DNA of 64,000 nucleotides from CAVPEW01 sp963703565 (GTDB lineage: Bacteria; Actinomycetota; Acidimicrobiia; Acidimicrobiales; VFJN01): the NCBI GenBank assembly GCA_963703565.1, contig CAVPEW010000020.1, forward strand, positions 1-64,000, in the 5' to 3' direction. The translations under genes were made by a program, and so were the position numbers. Numbering within the stretch: position 1 is the stretch's first letter; every line of letters begins with the position of its first letter. The notes below the pieces were generated by a model, which ran no database searches, was not told the origin of the DNA, and saw nothing but the letters and a program-made list of their open reading frames with translations. This document shows positions 52,273 to 60,794 of the stretch, one piece after another.

Positions 52273-53762
52273 CGGACGACCCGGGCGGGCGCCGGGCCCA
52301 CCGCAGCGGCATCGACCCGGCTCGGATACGACGCCAGGATCGCCGCCAGCAGACCCTGGGACCCGGCGGGGTCGGCCGGCAACGGCGCGCCCGGCGAGGC
52401 ATTCGCTAGGTAGGCGAACACTAGTGGTCCCGCCTTCCCGTCTAGCACCCCGGCCAGAGCGGTGACGCCCGCCAACGATCCCGTCTTGGCGCGGAGTCGA
52501 CCCTGCAGCGGGGTGCCGACGTAGCGCCCGGCGAGGGTCCCTCGCTCACCGGCCACTGCCAGCGCTCCCACCAGTGTGGGTCCGTGACGGGGGTCGCCGA
52601 GCAGTCCTACCAGCGTCTCGCACGTCGAGCGGTTCCCGGGTGCGAGGCCCGAACCGTCCAGGACCACCGCCTCGGGTCCGAGCTTGGACCGTACGACGCG
52701 CTCGAGCACCGTGAGCCCAGCGGCGGTAGAGCCGAACCCGCCCTCGCCGGGGCCCGAGCCCACCGCCTCGAGCATCAGCTCGGCGGTCTGGTTGTCGCTC
52801 TCGGCGAGCATCTCCCCCACGATCTCGCGCAGCGGCGCCGACTCCAGCCGCGCCAGCTCCGTGGCTCCGGCCGGAGCCGCTCCCGAGCGGGGCAGCCCCA
52901 CGATCTCGACGCCGCGAGATGCCAGCAGGCCCGTCATGACCCACGCCGCCGACGCCGCCGGGTCGATGGCCGGCTCCAGCGGGCGCAGCTGTCCGGGGAC
53001 CGGGTAGCGGACGTAGCCGTCGTTGACGCTGAGCGCGGAAAGAGGGCCCGACTGTCGCTGAGCGGCGTAGCGCTGGGGCCAGACGTCCAGGAAGCGGGTC
53101 CGGTCGTATCGGCTGTCATCGCCGACCACCGTCCCCTCGATGCGGTGCACACCGGCCGCGACCACGGCGTCGGCCAACCGGGCCAGGTCGGTGAAGAGCT
53201 GAGGCTGGCGGCTGAAGCGGGCCATGTAGTCGGCGCTGGCCAGCAGCGGATCGCCTCCGCCGACCAGGAACAGGTCGCCGGCGAGGACTCCGCCCGATGG
53301 CACCGCAGTGGCGCGCGCGGTGGTCGCGAACCGGTGCTCGGAGCCGAGCACTGCCAGCGCCGCCGTGGCGGTCACCAGCTTCTGGGTCGACGCGGGCACC
53401 AGCGCCAGCCGGGGGTTGTGCTCGTAGACTGTGGCGCCCGACGGGTCGCGCACGACCAGGCAGCTGTCGGGGGGCGAGGCAGCCATCCACTTGTCGAGGT
53501 CGCCTGCTAGTCGCCGCGCCGCGACAGGCTCGGTCAACCAGCCTGGAGCGCGCCGCACGGACAGCACCGGCGTGGCCAGCACCGCGGAACCGTCCGCATC
53601 CCCGGCCGCCGGCGTGCGCCTGGCCGCGGCCTCGACACCCGCCGCTCCCAGCGCCGCGGCCAGCGCCACCGCTGCGAGGCACCATCCCAGCGCGCGGCCC
53701 CGTGGGGCGGACCGGCGCCCCGGTGCGCGCCGGCCGCCGGTGCCGCCGCTCTCAGCGGCCAC
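52269..53762 (-). CDS. dacB: D-alanyl-D-alanine carboxypeptidase, PBP4 type
   Basis: A 497-residue class-C penicillin-binding protein. An N-terminal hydrophobic segment (GWCLAAVALAAALGAAGVEA) exports it. The SxxK serine is in PASTQKLVTATA, SxN in LAESDNQTAELM, and the KTG box in RAKTGSLAGVTAL. It trims or cuts cross-links in cell-wall peptidoglycan. The GTG at 53762 overlaps the end of the acyl-CoA synthetase gene by about 11 bases. Confidence 0.92.
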   Translation of the reverse strand: MAAESGGTGGRRAPGRRSAPRGRALGWCLAAVALAAALGAAGVEAAARRTPAAGDADGSAVLATPVLSVRRAPGWLTEPVAARRLAGDLDKWMAASPPDSCLVVRDPSGATVYEHNPRLALVPASTQKLVTATAALAVLGSEHRFATTARATAVPSGGVLAGDLFLVGGGDPLLASADYMARFSRQPQLFTDLARLADAVVAAGVHRIEGTVVGDDSRYDRTRFLDVWPQRYAAQRQSGPLSALSVNDGYVRYPVPGQLRPLEPAIDPAASAAWVMTGLLASRGVEIVGLPRSGAAPAGATELARLESAPLREIVGEMLAESDNQTAELMLEAVGSGPGEGGFGSTAAGLTVLERVVRSKLGPEAVVLDGSGLAPGNRSTCETLVGLLGDPRHGPTLVGALAVAGERGTLAGRYVGTPLQGRLRAKTGSLAGVTALAGVLDGKAGPLVFAYLANASPGAPLPADPAGSQGLLAAILASYPSRVDAAAVGPAPARVVR

Positions 53763-55240
53763 GGGCCCCACGGTGTCGGGCGTCGCGCCAGAGCAGGTCG
53801 AGGGCGGCCACGGCCCGTTCGGCCGAGGGATAGCAGAGGCGCCCCGCCGCTCGCAGCGCGGCAGGCCCGGCATTGCCTGGATCGGTCACCGCAAGCTCGG
53901 TCGCCGACAGGACCGGCTTGCCGTGACGGATCGAAGCCTTCGCCGCGGCCTCGGCGAAGCGCGCGTCCTGCCGCTCGTGGTAGGCGACGATGCGTTCCAG
54001 CCCGTGGTCGGGGAAGAAGGGTCCCTCGCGGAACATCCTCGCCTGGTTGGACTGGATGCCCAGGCCGAGGTGGATCACGGCGTCGACGTCGACGTGGCCG
54101 GTCACCAGATCCAGGATCTCCGGGACGGTGTCACGCGTCTCGCCGCCGGCGAGGTCGACGGGGTTGGCTCCGCTCCAGCGCGGCGGAAGGCGCTCGTCGA
54201 GCGCGATCTTCAGATCGTGGGGCAGCGGAACGAGGCTGAGGGTGGAGCCGGCCAGGGCGTCGGCGGCCACCACCCCCCATCCCCCGGCGGTGGTGACCAC
54301 CGCCACCCTCGGCCCTCGGGGCCGTGGCTGGGTGGCCAGGGTGGCGGCAGCTTCGAAGGCGGCCTCGACCGAGACCGCCCTCAGGACTCCCGCCTGGCGG
54401 CACACGCCCTCGAACACCCGGTCGTCGGTGGCCAGCGAGCCCGTGTGGCTGGCCGCCGCGCGCTGTCCTGCCTCGGAGGACCCGCCCTTGACCAGGACCA
54501 CCGGGATCCGCTCGGTCACCGCCCGGATCCGCTCGAAGAAGGCCCTCCCGTCGCCAACTCCCTCCACGTAGGCCAGGGCCACCGATGTGGCCGGGTCCCG
54601 TGCGAAGTACTCGAGCACGTCGATCACCTCGACCGATGCGGCGTTGCCCGCCGACAGCGCCCGGCTGATCCCCACGCCGGTGCGGCGGGAGTGGTTCAAG
54701 AAGGCCGACACCAGGTTCCCGGACTGGCTCGCCACCCCGATCGAGCCCGCCGGTGGGTACGGCGCGACGATCTGCGCGCACAGCGACGCCGGCGTGGAGA
54801 CCAGGCCCTGCCCGTTCGGGCCGGCCACGAGCATCCCGAGCCTCGGCGGCCAGAGCTGCCAGCTCCTCCTGGCGGCGGGCGCCCTCGGGACCCGACTCCG
54901 CGTAGCCGGCCGAGGTCACGAACGCCGCGCCCACCCCCTTGGCGGCGCACGCTCGCAGCAGGTCGGTGTTCAGCTCCGCCGGAGTGCACACCAGGACCAG
55001 GTCGATGTCGCCGTCGGGCAGCTCGCCCACGTCGCGCGCACAGCTCACGCCCAGCACCTCGGAGCCGTCGCGGTTCGTGGCGAAGATCCGACCTCGGTAC
55101 CCGCAGGCGATCAGGTTGTGCAGGCTCACGAAGCCGAACTTGCCCGGGTGGGTCGAAGCCCCGGCGACGAGCACCCCCCTGGGGTCGAACAGGGCGTCGA
55201 ACCCGGCACGACGCTGCGGGTGGTCGGGGTGGAGGCTCAA
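53752..55240 (-). CDS. ADP-forming acyl-CoA synthetase, alpha part, frameshifted
   Basis: CoA-binding and ligase domains of the NDP-forming acyl-CoA synthetase family. The first frame begins SLHPDHPQRRAGFDALFDP and VLVAGASTHPGKFGFVSLHN (CoA-binding Rossmann domain). After a one-base insertion at 54838-54844 (GAGCTC to GAGCCTC) the second frame gives MLVAGPNGQGLVSTPASLCA, then VASQSGNLVSAFLNHSR, with the phosphohistidine region AASHTGSLATDDRVFEG. Restored length 495 residues. The beta (ATP-grasp) subunit is the next gene upstream, with 4 bases shared. Confidence 0.85.
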
Positions 55241-55878
55241 CTCAGCTCCACCAGGGCGTCGGCCGGCACCGCACGACCGTCCACCACGATCAGGGGGTTG
55301 ATGTCGGCCGACACGAGGGAGGGCTCCGCGGCGGCGGCTCGCGAGAGCGCCAGCAGGATCGCCCCCAACGAATCACGGTCCACGGCCGGTTCGCCCCTGA
55401 TCGGGCCGAGCAGAGCCCGCGAGCGCAGATCCCCGATCATCTCGGCGGCGTCGCGCTCGTCGAGGGGCACCAGGCGGAAGGCCACGTCGGCGACAGCCTC
55501 CGCGAGCACGCCACCGATCCCGACCATCACCGCGGGGCCGAACTGCGGGTCCTGCAGCACCCCGGCAATGAGCTCCCGGCGACCCTCGAGGAAGGCGGCC
55601 ACCAGCAGCTCGACCTTCCCGTCCTCGGGCCTGGCCGCCCCGAGGAGCTCCTCGGCGGCCCTCGCCACGGCCGAAGAGTCGCGCAAGCGAAGTCGAACCA
55701 GTCCGCGATCGCTCTTGTGGGCGAGCCGCGCGCCCACCAGCTTGAGCGCGACCGGACCGCCGAGGGTCTCTGCGGCCCGCACCGCGCCGGGCGGGTCGCT
55801 CACGACGATCTCATCGGGGAAGGCGATCCCGTACCGGCCCAGGAAGGCCTTCGAGTCGTGCTCGGACAGGGTCCCCAC
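55237..55878 (-). CDS. ADP-forming acyl-CoA synthetase, ATP-grasp subunit
   Basis: A 213-residue ATP-grasp domain, the beta part of NDP-forming acyl-CoA synthetase. It starts LSEHDSKAFLGRYGIAFPDE, then GPVALKLVGARLAHKSDRG (ATP-binding lysine/His region), and ends INPLIVVDGRAVPADA, all family hallmarks. With the alpha subunit it interconverts acyl-CoA and acid with ADP/ATP. The pair is followed by dacB. Confidence 0.85.
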   Translation of the reverse strand: MGTLSEHDSKAFLGRYGIAFPDEIVVSDPPGAVRAAETLGGPVALKLVGARLAHKSDRGLVRLRLRDSSAVARAAEELLGAARPEDGKVELLVAAFLEGRRELIAGVLQDPQFGPAVMVGIGGVLAEAVADVAFRLVPLDERDAAEMIGDLRSRALLGPIRGEPAVDRDSLGAILLALSRAAAAEPSLVSADINPLIVVDGRAVPADALVELS

Positions 55879-55884
55879 GGTCGT

Positions 55885-56521
55885 CTAGGGCTCGAGCGCG
55901 GCGCGGAAGAAGTCGCGGATGTGCGCGAGCCTGGCGTCGAGCAGCGCCGGCTCCATCGGGTCGCGCGCCAGGACCCCCCTCAGGAACGGCTGATCGCTGA
56001 AGTAGCCGAGGATGGCGCCGATGCCGGTGATGATCAGCTGTGCAGGGTCGTGGCGACGGAAGCGCCCAGCATCCATCTCGCGCTCGAAGTAGCCGACCGC
56101 ACGGTCGAAGAACGGCTTGAGCACGACACCCAGGTCGATCCCGAGGTGGCCCTGCATGTCGAGCGCCTCGCGGCGCATTATCCGCACGAAGTCGGGGTTC
56201 TCCCGGAAGAACTCCCAGGCGGCGGTGACGACGTGGTCCGCCTTGGTCCATCCCTCGGCGGTCTCCTCGTCGACGGCGCGCTCGACGCGGGCCATCCAGT
56301 CCGACAACGAGCTTCTCGAAGATCTCCCGGTAGATCGCTTCCTTGGATGCGAAGTGGTACAGCAGGCTGGGCCGGCGGATGCCCACGCCGGCGGCGATGT
56401 CGTTGAGCGAGGTGCCGTCGAAGCCCCGCTCGGCGAAGCAGCGCGACGCCTCGGCCAAGATGGCAGCGCGAGTCGAGACCGGGACCTCGTCGGGCGCCGC
56501 CACCCCCGCGAAGTCGCCCAC
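55885..56521 (-). CDS. TetR-family regulator, frameshifted
   Basis: TetR/AcrR repressor. The first frame gives the helix-turn-helix (AILAEASRCFAERGFDG, SLNDIAAGVGIRRPSLLYHF, KEAIYREIF). A one-base insertion at 56309-56315 shifts to the second frame, which continues SDWMARVERAVDEETAEG and the ligand-binding helices (FFRENPDFVRIMRREALDM, LIITGIGAILGYFSDQPF). Restored length is 211 residues, normal for TetR. The restored GAGCTC would encode FESSLSDW at the junction. It is upstream of the acyl-CoA synthetase genes on the same strand and may regulate them. Confidence 0.85.
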
Positions 56522-56550
56522 ACGGCCACGGTAGCGGCGACACCCCCCTA

Positions 56551-56949
56551 GTGTTCGCCTTCGTGCAGATCGTCGCCGCCCTGTTCCTCGACGCCATCGA
56601 CGTCGTGCCCCCAGCGCACCAGGGCGGACCCACCCGCCTCAACCTGACCGGCGTGCACTTCTCCACCGAGGCCCCCGCCCGGGGCCCGCTGCAGGTCGCG
56701 CCTCACCTGGTGGTCATAGTTCGCTGCGCGTCCGACGAACCCGGCCAGGGGGCGCTCGAGGTGGAGTTCCAGCGCGACGGCGAGCGCCTCGCCCGCAACG
56801 CCCAGCCGCTGACCGTCGAGCCCGGCCGCTTCTCCTACCGCCTCGTGCGCACCGAGCTGGAGGTGGAGGCTCCGACCGCGCTCGAGGCCCACTGCCGCAT
56901 CGATGCCGGGCCCGCGGTGGTGGTCCCCTACTCGATCCTGGCCCCGTAG
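56551..56949 (+). CDS. DUF6941-like small protein
   Basis: A 132-residue beta-rich protein (FAFVQIVAALFLDAIDVVPP, LQVAPHLVVIVRCASDEPG, ALEAHCRIDAGPAVVVPYSI). It resembles the DUF6941 family of unknown function. It starts with GTG and is followed 21 bases later by transketolase, likely in one transcript. No catalytic motif is visible. Confidence 0.55.
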   Translation: MFAFVQIVAALFLDAIDVVPPAHQGGPTRLNLTGVHFSTEAPARGPLQVAPHLVVIVRCASDEPGQGALEVEFQRDGERLARNAQPLTVEPGRFSYRLVRTELEVEAPTALEAHCRIDAGPAVVVPYSILAP

Positions 56950-56970
56950 CGTCACTTGTAGGGTGGCGGG

Positions 56971-58953
56971 GTGCCGGCCCCCGATCCCGATCTCGAGAGC
57001 CGCGCCATAGCCACCATCCGCGGCCTGGCCATGGACGCGCCGCACGCCGCCCGGTCCGGCCACCAGGGCACCGCCATGGCGTTGGCGCCGCTGGCCCATG
57101 TGCTGTGGACCCGGGTGATGCGCTACGACGCGTCCGAGCCTCGCTGGCCCGACCGCGACCGCTTCGTGCTGTCGGCGGGCCACGCCAGCATCCTGCTCTA
57201 CTCGATGCTGCACCTGACCGGCTACGACCTCGGCCTCGAGGACCTGCGCGACTTCCGCCAGTGGGCCAGCCGGACCCCGGGGCACCCCGAGGTGCACCAC
57301 ACAGAAGGGGTCGAGGTCACCACCGGCCCGCTCGGGCAGGGGCTGGCCAACGCCGTGGGGATGGCCATCGCGGAGCGCCTGACCAGGTCCCGGTTCGGGC
57401 CCGAGGTCTGCGACCACCGCATCTGGTGCATCGCCGGCGACGGCGATCTCAGCGAGGGCCTGTCGCACGAGGCGGCCAGCCTGGCCGGCCACCTGGGCCT
57501 GGGCCGCCTGGTGGTGGTCTACGACGACAACCACGTCTCGATCGACGGACCGACCGAGCTGGCGCTGTCGGACTCCGCCGGGGCGCGCTTCGCGGCCTAC
57601 GGCTGGCACGTGCAGGAGCTGGGCGAGGTCGGCGAGGACCTCGACGCCATCGAGACCGCGCTGGAGGCCGCCGCGGCGGTGCAGGACCGCCCCTCGCTGG
57701 TGGTGCTGCGCACCCACATCGCCTTCCCGTCCCCGGACCACACCGACGACCCCGAAGCCCATGGCTATGCGCTCTTCGACGAGGCCATCGCCGCCACCAA
57801 GGCCGTGCTGGGCCTACCCACGGACCAGGCGTTCACCGTGGCCGACGAGGTGCTCGAGCTCTACCGCGTGGCGGGGCGGCGCGGTAGGGCGGTCCGGGAG
57901 GCGTGGGAGGCCCGGGCGCGCGATCACCTGCGCGACGGCCCGGAGCTGCAGGCCGCCTGGGATGCCACGGGCCTGCCGGGATGGGCGGACGCGCTGCCCA
58001 GCTGGGAGCCGGGAACCTCGGTGGCGACCCGCAAGGCGAGCGGCGCCTGCCTCGGGGCGCTCGCCGACGTGGTGCCCGGGCTGGTCGCCGGTGGTGCCGA
58101 CCTGACCGGCAACACCGGCACGGTGCTGGGCGGACACGGCGTCCAGTCGGCCGCCGAACCCGCGGGGCGCCAGATCCACTTCGGCGTGCGGGAGCACGCT
58201 ATGGCCGCCACCATGACCGGGATGGCCCTCCACGGCGGGGTCATACCCGTCGGGGGCACCTTCCTGGTGTTCTCCGACTATGCCCGCGGCGCGATCCGCC
58301 TCGCCGCCCTGTCGGGCGCCAAGGTGGTCTACAGCTTCACGCACGACTCGTTGGGGGTGGGCGAGGACGGTCCGACCCACCAACCCGTCGAGCAGCTCAT
58401 GTCCCTGCGGGCGGTCCCCGGGCTGCAGGTGATCCGCCCGGCCGACGCCAACGAGACCGCCTCGGCCTGGCGCCTCGCCCTGGCCAGCGACTGCCCCACG
58501 GCGCTGATCCTGTCGCGCCAGGACCTCCCCGTGCTGGAGGGCACGGCCACGGCGGACGTGTCCGACGGCGCCTACGTGCTGCGCGACGTGGCCGCAGCCG
58601 ACGTGGTGCTCGTCGCCACCGGCAGCGAGGTCTCGCTGTGCAGCACCGCTGCGGGCCTGCTCGCCCAGCGTGGCGTCTCGGCGCGCGTCGTGTCGATGCC
58701 GTGCTGGGAGCGGTTCGCGGCACGGTCGGAGGGAGCTCAGGACCTCGTGCTGCCCCCGGAGGTGCCGACCCTGGCCGTGGAGGCGGGCACGACGCTGGGG
58801 TGGGAGCGCTGGGCCGACGACGTCATCGGCGTCGATCGCTTCGGCGCCTCCGCGCCCGGGGAGCGGGTCCTGGCCGAGTACGGGTTCACCCCCGAGCACG
58901 TGGCCGAGCGGGCAACCGCTCTGATCGACGACCTCCGGGAGGACGGCGCATGA
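56971..58953 (+). CDS. tkt: Transketolase
   Basis: A 660-residue thiamine-diphosphate enzyme of the pentose phosphate pathway. ThDP-site signature GDGDLSEGLSHEAASLAGHL and the metal site are in the first domain, and the second domain has IHFGVREHAMAATMTGMALHG, with VYSFTHDSLGVGEDGPTHQP. The third domain ends LATALIDDLREDG-like. GTG start at 56971. Its stop overlaps the start of tal by 4 bases (ATGA). Confidence 0.95.
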   Translation: MPAPDPDLESRAIATIRGLAMDAPHAARSGHQGTAMALAPLAHVLWTRVMRYDASEPRWPDRDRFVLSAGHASILLYSMLHLTGYDLGLEDLRDFRQWASRTPGHPEVHHTEGVEVTTGPLGQGLANAVGMAIAERLTRSRFGPEVCDHRIWCIAGDGDLSEGLSHEAASLAGHLGLGRLVVVYDDNHVSIDGPTELALSDSAGARFAAYGWHVQELGEVGEDLDAIETALEAAAAVQDRPSLVVLRTHIAFPSPDHTDDPEAHGYALFDEAIAATKAVLGLPTDQAFTVADEVLELYRVAGRRGRAVREAWEARARDHLRDGPELQAAWDATGLPGWADALPSWEPGTSVATRKASGACLGALADVVPGLVAGGADLTGNTGTVLGGHGVQSAAEPAGRQIHFGVREHAMAATMTGMALHGGVIPVGGTFLVFSDYARGAIRLAALSGAKVVYSFTHDSLGVGEDGPTHQPVEQLMSLRAVPGLQVIRPADANETASAWRLALASDCPTALILSRQDLPVLEGTATADVSDGAYVLRDVAAADVVLVATGSEVSLCSTAAGLLAQRGVSARVVSMPCWERFAARSEGAQDLVLPPEVPTLAVEAGTTLGWERWADDVIGVDRFGASAPGERVLAEYGFTPEHVAERATALIDDLREDGA

Positions 58954-60063
58954 CCATGCTCGATCGGCTCCACCAGGAGCACGGCCAGAGCCCGTGGCTC
59001 GACAACCTCGCTCGCAGGGACCTGCTCAGCGGCGCCCTGGCCCAACGTGTGGCGACCGGGGTGAGGGGAGTCACGTCCAACCCGACGATCTTCGCCAAGG
59101 CGATCGGTGGAGGTGACGCCTACGACGAGCAGTTCGGCGACCTCGTCGCCGGAGGTTCCGATGTCGTGGACGCGTACTGGGACCTCGTCGCGACCGACAT
59201 CGAGGATGCCCTGGCAGTGCTGGCCCCGGTGCACGCCGCCAGCGGCGGCGCCGACGGCTTCGTGTCGGTCGAGGTCGACCCGTCGCTGGCCCACGACGCC
59301 GCTGGCACCACCACAGCCGCTCGGAGCCTGGCCGAGAGGTTCTCGGCGCCCAACCTGTTGGTGAAGATCCCCGGCACCAGGGAGGGACTCGAGGCGATCG
59401 AGGCCGGAGTCGCCGCGGGCCGCTGCATCAACGTCACGCTGATCTTCTCCCTCGAGCGCTACGAGGAGGTGATGGAGGCATACCTGCGAGGCCTCGAGGC
59501 GCACCAGGGCGACCTGTCCGGCATCGCCGGCGTGGCCAGCTTCTTCGTGTCCCGGGTGGACACAGAGGTGGCGCGCCGGCTGGACGAGATCGGCACCCAC
59601 GGCGCCGCGGCGCTCAGGGGTCGGGCTGCTGTCGCCCAGGCACAGCTCGCCTACCAGCGGTTCCTCGCCAGGTTCTCGGGCCCGCGCTGGGAGGCGTTGG
59701 CAGCACGCGGGGCGCGCGTCCAGCGTCCGCTGTGGGCCTCGACATCGGCCAAGGACCCGGCGCTGCCCGACACGCTCTACGTCGACTCGCTGATCGGGCC
59801 CGACACCGTCAACACGATGCCCGAGGCCACCATCGACGCGTTCGAGGACCACGGCAGGCTGTCACGCTCCATCGACGCCGACCCCGACGGGGCCGCCCGC
59901 GTCCTCGACGCCGTGTCCGAGGTCGGCGTCGACCTCGACGACGTCACCCGGGTGCTCGAGGACGAGGGCGTGGCCGCCTTCGCCCGGTCCTTCGACGAGC
60001 TGCATCGCGGCGCTCGGCGACAAGGCCTCGCGCCTGGCCGGGCGCGGATCTGGCAGGGCCTGA
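58950..60063 (+). CDS. tal: Transaldolase, frameshifted near C-terminus
   Basis: Actinobacterial-type transaldolase (restored length 370 residues). Schiff-base lysine is in LLVKIPGTREGLEAIEAG, after GVTSNPTIFAKAI and ADGFVSVEVDPSL. It transfers a dihydroxyacetone unit in the pentose phosphate pathway. The frame breaks at 59997-60003, where an extra base makes GAGCTGC. Correcting to GAGCTC restores DELIAALGDKASRLAGRG and places the stop at 60061-60063, immediately before the GTG of pgl. That exact fit shows the break is an insertion and not a real end. Confidence 0.92.
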
Positions 60064-60744
60064 GTGATCGGCGAGATCGTCGTCGTCGACGACGTGAGCG
60101 CCGAGTTCGCCGAGCGCACCATCGAGGCGTTCCACTCCCGGCCCCACGACTCGTTCTCGTTGTCGCTCTCGGGCGGTGACACCGCTCGTCGCTGCTACGA
60201 ACGCCTGGCGAGCGACAGCGGGAGCCAGATCGACTGGTGGAAGGTGGACCTGTACTGGGGCGACGAGCGCTGCGTGCCCGTCGACCACCCCGACTCGAAC
60301 TACCGGCTGGCGCGCGAGGCCCTGCTCGAGCACGTCGGCGCGATGAACGCCCACTACCCCATGCGCTGCGAGGACGGGCCCGACGCCTACCAGCTGCGCC
60401 TGGGCGAGCTCGGCCGCTTCGACCTCGTCCACCTCGGGTTGGGCCACGACGGCCACACTGCCTCGCTGTTCCCGGGGTCGCCGGCGCTCGACGCCGACCC
60501 CGGCCGGCTCGTCACCACCAACGTGGACCCGACGGGGCGCAACCCGCATCAGCGCCTCACCCTCACCCTGGCCGGGATCGCGCGGGCTCGACTGGTGCTG
60601 GTCACCGTCTCCGGTGCCGAGAAGGCCGACGCGTTCGCACGGGTCCGCGCCGACGACCCCTCCTGCCCCGCCAGTGCGATTCGCGCCGACCGGGTGGTCT
60701 GGATCGTCGATCCCCCGGCTCTGGCCGGCTCCGCGTCGAGGTGA
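60064..60744 (+). CDS. pgl: 6-phosphogluconolactonase
   Basis: A 226-residue enzyme of the SOL/DevB family that hydrolyses 6-phosphogluconolactone. It has SFSLSLSGGDTARRCYERLA, DLYWGDERCVPVDHPDSNYR and DLVHLGLGHDGHTASLFPGS, the conserved signatures. The GTG begins immediately after tal's stop. Glucose-6-phosphate dehydrogenase (zwf) is not in the window, although pgl usually lies with it. Confidence 0.93.
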   Translation: MIGEIVVVDDVSAEFAERTIEAFHSRPHDSFSLSLSGGDTARRCYERLASDSGSQIDWWKVDLYWGDERCVPVDHPDSNYRLAREALLEHVGAMNAHYPMRCEDGPDAYQLRLGELGRFDLVHLGLGHDGHTASLFPGSPALDADPGRLVTTNVDPTGRNPHQRLTLTLAGIARARLVLVTVSGAEKADAFARVRADDPSCPASAIRADRVVWIVDPPALAGSASR

Positions 60745-60794
60745 CCTCACCCCGGCCGGCCGTCACGGCCCGGCGCGCCGTTAGGGTGCCGAGC

